Assembly: GCA_019308905.1 (NCBI GenBank)
Contig: JAFDHF010000024.1
Location: 1 to 47,904, forward strand
Length of the DNA stretch: 47,904 nucleotides
Origin: Deltaproteobacteria bacterium
GTDB taxonomy: Bacteria > Desulfobacterota > BSN033 > WVXP01
Direction: 5' to 3'
How positions within the stretch are numbered: the first letter of the stretch is position 1; each line of letters starts with the position of its first letter. The position numbers were made by a program, and so were the translations under genes. Of the stretch, positions 42,436 through 47,904 are shown in pieces. The notes beneath the pieces were generated by a model. That model did not search any database. It saw only the letters and a program-made list of their open reading frames with translations, and was not told the DNA's origin.

Positions 42436-43469
42436 CGCTGGCTTATCTCGTGGACCGAATCGACCATGATTCTCACGTGATCAACAGGGGTATCGGGAAG
42501 GACGCCGTGGCCCAGATTGAAAATATGGCCAGGGCGGTTCCCGGCGGCGGCCAGAATCGACCGAACCGCCTCTCTGATCTTCTGAGGAGGAGCAAGAAGC
42601 ACAGCAGGATCGAGGTTCCCCTGGACACCCACATTGTGGCCGATCTCGTTCCACGCCTTTCCAAGATCGATCCGCCAATCCAAACCGATCACGTCCCCTC
42701 CGGCCTCCCTCATGAGGCCCAGGATCCCCGATGTGTTGGTGGCAAAGTGAATCAACGGGACATCCAGGCCGAGCCCCTGAAAGACCTGCCGCAAATAGGG
42801 GAGGACGAATGCCTCGTAGTCTGCAGGGCCGAGGGAGCCCACCCAGGTGTCAAAGACCTGGATGGCCTGAGCTCCCGCCTCGACTTGGCTCCTCACATAC
42901 CGGGTCGTCACACGGGTGAGCGTCTCCATGAGCCTGTGCCAGGCAGCGGGGTTCTGGTACATGAGCGTCTTGGTGCGGACGAAACTCCGTGAGCGGCCGC
43001 CCTCGACCAGATAACTCGCCAGGGTGAAAGGGGCTGCTGAGAACCCGATCAGCGGCACCCGGCCCTCCAGTTCCTTACGAACCTGGCCGATAGCATCCAG
43101 TACGAAGGGAACGTCTTCATGGGGTTCGAAAACCCGGAGTCTCTCGATGTCCTCCTCGCTCCGCACCGGGGTATCGACCACAGGTCCCTCCCCCTCGGAA
43201 AACCTGAGCTCGATTCCCATGCCCTCCAGGGGGAGCAGGATGTCGGCAAAGATGATCGCCGCATCGACTCCGAACTGATCGACAGGCATCAAGGTGATCC
43301 GGGCGGCCAGTTCCGGGGTCTTGCACATTTCGAGAAAAGAGTACTTCTCCCGGAAGGCCCGATACTCCTTCATATATCGCCCCGCTTGACGCATCAGCCA
43401 GACCGGGGTAAAAGGAACTCTCTCCCGGCGGCAGGCGGCAAGAAAGGGGTAGGGGGTCTCTGCTGGCAT
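42432..43469 (-). CDS. hemE: Uroporphyrinogen decarboxylase
   Basis: 345 residues, usual length. The signature PFTPVWLMRQAGRYMKEYRA near the N-terminus, FADILLPLEGMGIELRF, IGFSAAPFTLASYLVEGG and FNLGHGVLPDTPVDHVR mark the active site. It decarboxylates four acetate side chains to give coproporphyrinogen III. It follows lgt by 14 bases and overlaps hemH by four. Confidence 0.97.
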   Translation of the reverse strand: MPAETPYPFLAACRRERVPFTPVWLMRQAGRYMKEYRAFREKYSFLEMCKTPELAARITLMPVDQFGVDAAIIFADILLPLEGMGIELRFSEGEGPVVDTPVRSEEDIERLRVFEPHEDVPFVLDAIGQVRKELEGRVPLIGFSAAPFTLASYLVEGGRSRSFVRTKTLMYQNPAAWHRLMETLTRVTTRYVRSQVEAGAQAIQVFDTWVGSLGPADYEAFVLPYLRQVFQGLGLDVPLIHFATNTSGILGLMREAGGDVIGLDWRIDLGKAWNEIGHNVGVQGNLDPAVLLAPPQKIREAVRSILAAAGNRPGHIFNLGHGVLPDTPVDHVRIMVDSVHEISQR

Positions 43470-43483
43470 CCGGAATCAGCCCT

Positions 43484-44248
43484 TCATTCGCTCCAGAGCC
43501 TCTCCTTGAAGAGAAAGAAGGTCGCAATGGCCACGATCACGACGCTTATCAGGTGAGCGGCCCGAACCCCCCCGACCATCAGGCTGTCGGCCCTGTAGAA
43601 GCTCACAACAAATCTGCCCACAGAGTAGAAGATCAGATAGAGGCAGATGATGAATCCGTCTTTGGCCGGCCGCTTTCGAATCTGCCACAGGAAAAAGAAG
43701 ATTGCCAGGTTGATCGCCATTTCATACAGCATGGTGGGATGAAGAGGGAGGTGTGGAAACTGATCGCCGGCGATGCTTCCGGGGGGAAAGACTATCCCCC
43801 AAGGCATCTTGGTCGGCACTCCATGGGCATCGCCGTTCATGAAGTTGCCGAATCGTCCAAAAGCCTGTCCGAGAATCAGGCACGGGGCCACGGCATCGGC
43901 TGTGCGGAGGAAAGAAAGACCCTTCCTTCTCGTGTAGAAAAGCCCGGCCACCAATCCGCCGAGAATCCCCCCGTGAATCGCAAGTCCTCCATGCCAGATA
44001 GCGGGAATCTCTTTCCAATCCGGCCAGTAGTACTCCCAATTAAAGGCCACATAGTAGATCCTCGCGCCGAGAAGCCCGCCAAGAACAACCCAGAAAATCA
44101 GATTCATAACGTCGTCCGGTGACAGGCCCATTCCCTTTCGCCTCACTTCACTCTTCAACAGAAAGTAGCCCACCACGATGGCCAGAACGTACATGAGGCC
44201 ATAGAATCTGATCTGCACCGGACCGATGGTAATGAGTACAGGATGCAT
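43484..44248 (-). CDS. lgt: Prolipoprotein diacylglyceryl transferase
   Basis: 254 residues with seven hydrophobic helices. HPVLITIGPVQIRFYGLMYV and AIWHGGLAIHGGILGGLVAG contain conserved histidine and glycine residues of the family, and the Lgt signature is GRFGNFMNGDAHGVPTKMPW. It moves diacylglycerol from phosphatidylglycerol to the lipobox cysteine of lipoproteins at the inner membrane. It is the first gene of the leftward operon, with the candidate promoter 43-71 bp upstream. Confidence 0.95.
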   Translation of the reverse strand: MHPVLITIGPVQIRFYGLMYVLAIVVGYFLLKSEVRRKGMGLSPDDVMNLIFWVVLGGLLGARIYYVAFNWEYYWPDWKEIPAIWHGGLAIHGGILGGLVAGLFYTRRKGLSFLRTADAVAPCLILGQAFGRFGNFMNGDAHGVPTKMPWGIVFPPGSIAGDQFPHLPLHPTMLYEMAINLAIFFFLWQIRKRPAKDGFIICLYLIFYSVGRFVVSFYRADSLMVGGVRAAHLISVVIVAIATFFLFKERLWSE

Positions 44249-44290
44249 AAACGACCCGATCTAGCCACTCTTGGGAGTATCCAGATCTCT

Positions 44291-44319
44291 ATTTTACTGT
44301 TTCCTCGCCGGATATTCAA
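44291..44319 (-). promoter_or_regulatory. Candidate promoter of the lgt-hemE-hemH-oxidase operon
   Basis: On the minus strand TTGAAT (44314-44319), 17-bp spacer, TAAAAT (44291-44296). It lies 43 bp before the lgt start codon. It is the best leftward match in the divergent gap between lgt and the NUDIX gene; no equally good rightward promoter was seen. Confidence 0.6.
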
Positions 44320-44544
44320 ACCGAAGATCGGCGGGGTGTCAAGCGCCACAGGTTCAAGGAGGGGAGTGGGATTCATCGCTTCCCTGGATCCCTCAGAACA
44401 ACGGGATTGCCGAAGGGAAAACTCCCGGGTCTTTCTGGGGAGTCCCTTGTGTGGCGGCCCCTTCCCTTTGCATGGAATTTATGATATCAAGCTGTTGCCT
44501 GTGATTGGTCCGCCCCTTGAACGCTGATCCGAAAGGAAGACAGA

Positions 44545-45069
44545 ATGGGTACTGGCTCGGAAAAGGTTGAAACGATCTATCGGGCAAGGGTCTTCCGCCT
44601 ATGCAGGGAGACGGTCTCCCTGCCCAATGGAGTAACGACTGCCTACGATGTCATCCATCATCCCGGTTCTTCCGCCATAGTCCCCCTTTTGCCCGACGAT
44701 CGGGTCGTGATGATCAGACAGTACCGCCCCTCTTTGAGAAGGTTTCTCTGGGAGATACCGGCAGGCACCCTCAACCCTGGTGAGGATTTTCTCCAGTGTG
44801 CCAGGCGGGAGCTGATAGAGGAGGCGGGCTATCAGGCAGATCATTTTGAAAAATTGACAGAGATTCTCCCGGCTCCCGGGTACTCAGACGAGGTTATCCA
44901 GATCTTTCTTGCCAGGGGTCTTGAACCGGTGGCTCAGAATCTCGATCAGGATGAGGTCCTGGAGGTGGCGCCTCTGCCTCTGGCCGAGACGCTCGTCATG
45001 ATCAGGGACGGAAGGATCCAGGACGCCATGACGATTGTCGGCCTCTATCTGGCTTCCATGGGCAGATAG
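44545..45069 (+). CDS. NUDIX hydrolase (ADP-ribose pyrophosphatase-like)
   Basis: 174 residues; ATG 44545 after GAAAGGAAG. The Nudix box is complete: GTLNPGEDFLQCARRELIEE followed by AGY. The preceding VVMIRQYRPSLRRFLWEIPA pattern is characteristic of ADP-ribose/nucleoside-diphosphate-sugar pyrophosphatases. It would hydrolyse ADP-ribose to AMP and ribose phosphate with Mg2+. The methyltransferase gene starts 14 bp on, so they may be co-transcribed, though no metabolic link is evident. Confidence 0.92.
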   Translation: MGTGSEKVETIYRARVFRLCRETVSLPNGVTTAYDVIHHPGSSAIVPLLPDDRVVMIRQYRPSLRRFLWEIPAGTLNPGEDFLQCARRELIEEAGYQADHFEKLTEILPAPGYSDEVIQIFLARGLEPVAQNLDQDEVLEVAPLPLAETLVMIRDGRIQDAMTIVGLYLASMGR

Positions 45070-45083
45070 CATAGGAGCCATGG

Positions 45084-46505
45084 ATGCATATTCTCTCGCA
45101 AGAGGAGAAACAGAGGGTTAATGAGATTGCCCTCTCAATTTTGGATGATGTCGGCGTAAGAATCGATCACCCCGAGATTTTCGAGGTCCTCTGCCAAATG
45201 GGCGGCAAGGGGGACAGGGCAGCGTCGGTCGTCCGTATGAGCGAGGAGATGGTGACAAGGGCCATTGCCTGGTGTCCCAAGAAGGTGGCCTTTGCGGATC
45301 TTGAAGGCCGCATCACCGAGGTTTACAATGGCGCTCAACCTCTCTTCTGGGGTGGCAATGCCCTCTATTTTGCCCGGGGCAGGAAACGGGAGGTGATGAC
45401 CGAAACACGCTTTGTTGAAATGGTCCGGCTCTACGACACCCTCGAGAATGTCCATGCTGTCGTGGGAACAAGCATCGGTGATTTTCCTCCAAAGACGAGA
45501 GATTTTGTTGGCCTGAGGCGGCTGGCCGAGAACGGCGGCAAACACATGCGGCCGGTCATATTCACCCCGACCGGTGCTGAGGTGATCATTGAGATGTGCC
45601 AGGCCATACTGGAGATGGAACGGTACCGGGGGGCAAGTCTCGCCCAGTTGCCTATCGTGAGTTTCGGGTTCACCATCGTCAGTCCCCTGCACTGGACGAG
45701 TCTGGCCCTTGAGGTTTTTCAGAAGACCTCAGGTTTTGGAATACCCGTTATGGTCAACTCAGAAGTCGTCGCTGGGACGACGGCGCCCGTTACCCTGCCG
45801 GGAGCCCTCTGCCTTGCCGTCGCCGAAGTGATGAGCGGAATCGTGGTTGTTCAGGCTTTGGAGAAGGGACGACCGGTTGTGTTCAATGCTGGATTCTCCC
45901 ACGTTTTTGATATGCAGACCGCCGAAACCCTGACCGGCTGTTCGGAAAATGGATTACTCCAGGGGGCAGGAGACCAGATGGCCGCCCATTATGGACTCCC
46001 TTCGGCATCATGGATGAGTACGGAATCGATGGTTCCTGACGGCCAGGCCTCTGCCGAAAAAGTGCTCACAGGACTCCAACACGCTCACAGCGGGGCAAAC
46101 CTGATCTGGGGCATAGGGAACCTTGAATCGACACTGACGATCTGTCTGGAACAGGCGGTGATTGACAACGAGATCGCGGCCTCGATCCTCAGATCCATGA
46201 AGGGCCTCGGCTTCACGGAAGACAGACTCGCCTCTGGTTTGATAAAGGAGATGGGACACCGATCAGACTATCTGTCAGCCGACCACACCTTCAGGTACTA
46301 CAGAGATGAAATCCTATTCTCCGATCTCTGGTACCGAGAGCGCCGTGAGAATTGGGAACAAAAGGGGGAGCCGGATTTGGCCGAAAGAGCTTCCAGGATT
46401 GTGCAGGAGCGGTTGTCCCGAAGGTGCCGCTCTCTCCTCGACGAGACGACGCGGAAAAGACTTGAGGCCATGGAGAAAAAATGGGTCCAGAAGCTTGGGT
46501 CATGA
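45084..46505 (+). CDS. Second MttB-superfamily methyltransferase, non-pyrrolysine
   Basis: 473 residues. ILSQEEKQRVNEIALSILDD at the start, then the barrel region SEVVAGTTAPVTLPGALCLA corresponding to PIAGATAPVTIAGTVTNLCC in the protein at 20638, and YLSADHTFRYYRDEILFSD near the end, align well with that paralogue. The frame has no amber codon. It would demethylate a methylamine or betaine-like substrate with a corrinoid partner not found here. The gene downstream is a Gfo/Idh/MocA oxidoreductase, so this copy may work in a different setting from the first. Confidence 0.85.
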   Translation: MHILSQEEKQRVNEIALSILDDVGVRIDHPEIFEVLCQMGGKGDRAASVVRMSEEMVTRAIAWCPKKVAFADLEGRITEVYNGAQPLFWGGNALYFARGRKREVMTETRFVEMVRLYDTLENVHAVVGTSIGDFPPKTRDFVGLRRLAENGGKHMRPVIFTPTGAEVIIEMCQAILEMERYRGASLAQLPIVSFGFTIVSPLHWTSLALEVFQKTSGFGIPVMVNSEVVAGTTAPVTLPGALCLAVAEVMSGIVVVQALEKGRPVVFNAGFSHVFDMQTAETLTGCSENGLLQGAGDQMAAHYGLPSASWMSTESMVPDGQASAEKVLTGLQHAHSGANLIWGIGNLESTLTICLEQAVIDNEIAASILRSMKGLGFTEDRLASGLIKEMGHRSDYLSADHTFRYYRDEILFSDLWYRERRENWEQKGEPDLAERASRIVQERLSRRCRSLLDETTRKRLEAMEKKWVQKLGS

Positions 46506-46547
46506 TCAAGCACTCACTGGTATATCCTGCCAGGAAGGAGACCGGGT

Positions 46548-47765
46548 ATGGAAAAGGTAAGACTGGGGGTTTTGGGTTCGAGGTTTGTTGCGCATCTTCA
46601 CCTTTCGAATTACAAGGATCTCATCGGAAAAACGATGGAGGTTGTGGCGGTCGCTGCGCGAACAGAACAGAGCGCCCGCAACTTCGCCATGACTTTCGAC
46701 ATTCCTAAGATCTATACGGACTACAGAAAGCTGGTCGAAGACCCAGAGGTCGACGTGGTCGATGTCTGTCTTCCTACGGATCTCCATAAAGAGGCGATTA
46801 TCGCGGCAGCACAGGCAGGCAAGCACGTGATTTGCGAAAAGCCCCTGACCGGGTATTTCGGAAAGGAGCTGGAGGAGGAGCGGGTTGGGGACAGGGTTCC
46901 GCGGGAAACCATGCTCCAGGAGGCTATGAAAAACTGCAGAGACGTCAGAACAGCGGTTGAGGCAAACAGAATAAGATTCTGTTATGCCGAGGATTGGGTG
47001 TATGCCCCTGCCTTTACCAAGCTTAAGAGGCTCGTTGAGGTCAGCGGAGGCCTTGTGATGGACATCCGGGCAGAAGAGAGCCATTCCGGCTCACACGCGG
47101 CATACTCCAGGAGATGGAAGACATCAGGGGGCGGTTCGCTGGCCCGGCTTGGCTCCCATCCAATCGGGGCGGTCCTTCATCTGAAGCACTTTGAAGGGCA
47201 GATTCGAGACGGCAGACCGATCCGGGCCCGCAGCGTGACCGCTGAGGTCGGGCGCCACACGCAGATTCCCTCCTACCAGAGCATGTCGAGAAAGTGGCTG
47301 GTCTCAGACTGGCAGGACGTTGAAGACTGGAGCTGTCTGATTATCGAATTCGAGGATTCGACCAAGGCCGTCATCTTTGCTTCGGACGGTGTTCTCGGAG
47401 GAACCCGCAATACCATGCAGGTCTACCTCTCCAACGCCGTGGTCTATGCGAACATGAATCCAAACAGAGCCCTTGAGGTCTATGCCCCTGATGCAGCCGT
47501 CTTCGGCGATGAATACCTGGTGGAGAAGCTGGAGACCAAGGCGGGTTGGAGTTTCCCCAGCCCACAGGAGGATTGGGATAGGGGATACCCGCAGGAGCTT
47601 GAGGATTTTATCGAGGCGATCCGTAACGACCGGGATCCCTTGTCGGGTTTGGATCTGGCCGAAGAGGTTGTAGATGTTATCTATTCGGGGTATCTCTCGG
47701 CTGAAAAAGGCCAACGGGTGGAGGTGACTCCACTGCTTGGGCGAGAGGCAAAGGGTCCTGAATGA
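46548..47765 (+). CDS. Gfo/Idh/MocA family oxidoreductase
   Basis: 405 residues; ATG 46548 with AAGGAG upstream. The N-terminal Rossmann part starts [20 protein letters not shown]; here the usual GxGxxG is altered to GVLGSRF. The conserved segment [20 protein letters not shown] and the EKPLT motif ([10 protein letters not shown]) are the family signature, with the lysine that contacts the substrate. The C-terminal alpha/beta domain is intact and ends with [20 protein letters not shown]. An insertion of about 20 charged residues follows EKPLTG ([19 protein letters not shown]). It would oxidise or reduce a sugar or cyclitol with NAD(P). Confidence 0.88.
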   Translation: MEKVRLGVLGSRFVAHLHLSNYKDLIGKTMEVVAVAARTEQSARNFAMTFDIPKIYTDYRKLVEDPEVDVVDVCLPTDLHKEAIIAAAQAGKHVICEKPLTGYFGKELEEERVGDRVPRETMLQEAMKNCRDVRTAVEANRIRFCYAEDWVYAPAFTKLKRLVEVSGGLVMDIRAEESHSGSHAAYSRRWKTSGGGSLARLGSHPIGAVLHLKHFEGQIRDGRPIRARSVTAEVGRHTQIPSYQSMSRKWLVSDWQDVEDWSCLIIEFEDSTKAVIFASDGVLGGTRNTMQVYLSNAVVYANMNPNRALEVYAPDAAVFGDEYLVEKLETKAGWSFPSPQEDWDRGYPQELEDFIEAIRNDRDPLSGLDLAEEVVDVIYSGYLSAEKGQRVEVTPLLGREAKGPE

Positions 47766-47803
47766 CCTTCTAAAAGTGCGCTACTGCCTTGATGGAGGCA
47801 AAG

Positions 47804-47904
47804 GTGGAGATACAGGTCTATGATACCAAGGAAGCGTGTGGCGCAGCAGCAGCAGACAGGGCGGCTGCGACTCTCAGAAATGCTATTGAGGCAAAGGGCC
47901 ATGC
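47804..47904 (+). CDS. N-terminal part of a NagB/6-phosphogluconolactonase-like protein, cut by the window end
   Basis: GTG 47804 is preceded by GGAGG five bases away; ATG 47792 is in frame upstream. The visible 33 codons read MEIQVYDTKEACGAAAADRA and onward through a helix, matching the start of glucosamine-6-phosphate deaminase-like isomerases. The gene is incomplete, so its full function cannot be judged. It follows the Gfo/Idh/MocA gene by 38 bp and would fit an amino-sugar or sugar-phosphate operon. Confidence 0.65.
   Translation, partial: MEIQVYDTKEACGAAAADRAAATLRNAIEAKGH

Overview
The window looks like a chromosomal segment of a GC-rich, probably anaerobic Desulfobacterota (former Deltaproteobacteria) relative. 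This is inferred from gene content and order: thpR-recA-pilT-alaS, an lgt-hemE-hemH-protoporphyrinogen oxidase operon, MttB-superfamily methyltransferases without pyrrolysine, a split ADP-forming acyl-CoA synthetase, and hyuA/hyuB. No rRNA or tRNA gene was recognised, so the taxonomic placement is tentative.

Region 1 (about 0.2-11.2 kb) is an accessory island and the most interesting part. A REP-associated (Y1/HUH) transposase unit with perfect 25-bp terminal inverted repeats lies on the left. A 265-bp internally deleted relative, with perfect 19-bp inverted repeats sharing the same terminal motif, lies on the right. Between them is what I read as a ribosomally synthesised, post-translationally modified peptide (RiPP) cluster. 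It holds two tandem GNAT acetyltransferases and a 1176-residue protein with two radical SAM/SPASM enzymes joined through two winged-helix-like segments and an HExxH metallopeptidase domain. These are followed by a 105-residue Cys/Gly-rich precursor candidate with a glycine-zipper tail, a CPBP glutamic intramembrane protease, an ABC exporter and an HlyD-type adaptor. Two tiny ORFs with good ribosome-binding sites and a strong hairpin surround the precursor gene.

Region 2 (11.3-20.4 kb) holds an alpha/beta hydrolase with the relic of a second one behind it. A sugar-type ABC importer follows (binding protein and two permeases, no ATPase), led by a near-consensus promoter. Convergent to it is hyuA-hyuB-Asp/Glu/hydantoin racemase, suggesting use of cyclic amides or hydantoins.

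Region 3 (20.6-30.8 kb) runs an MttB-like methyltransferase, a small conserved-looking protein, thpR-recA-pilT-alaS, then beta and alpha subunits of an ADP-forming acyl-CoA synthetase.

Region 4 (31.0-40.0 kb) starts with a perfect 16-bp palindrome of the GntR/IdnR (LacI-family) operator type. Behind it lie a zinc alcohol/polyol dehydrogenase, an iron alcohol dehydrogenase, an SDR, a complete branched-chain-type ABC importer (binding protein, livHMGF) and a BKACE (DUF849) beta-keto acid cleavage enzyme. I infer an uptake-oxidation-cleavage pathway whose substrate cannot be read from sequence.

Region 5 (40.0-47.9 kb) holds the leftward operon lgt-hemE-hemH-protoporphyrinogen oxidase, and a rightward set: NUDIX hydrolase, second MttB-like protein, Gfo/Idh/MocA oxidoreductase, and the start of a NagB/6-phosphogluconolactonase-like gene cut by the window edge.
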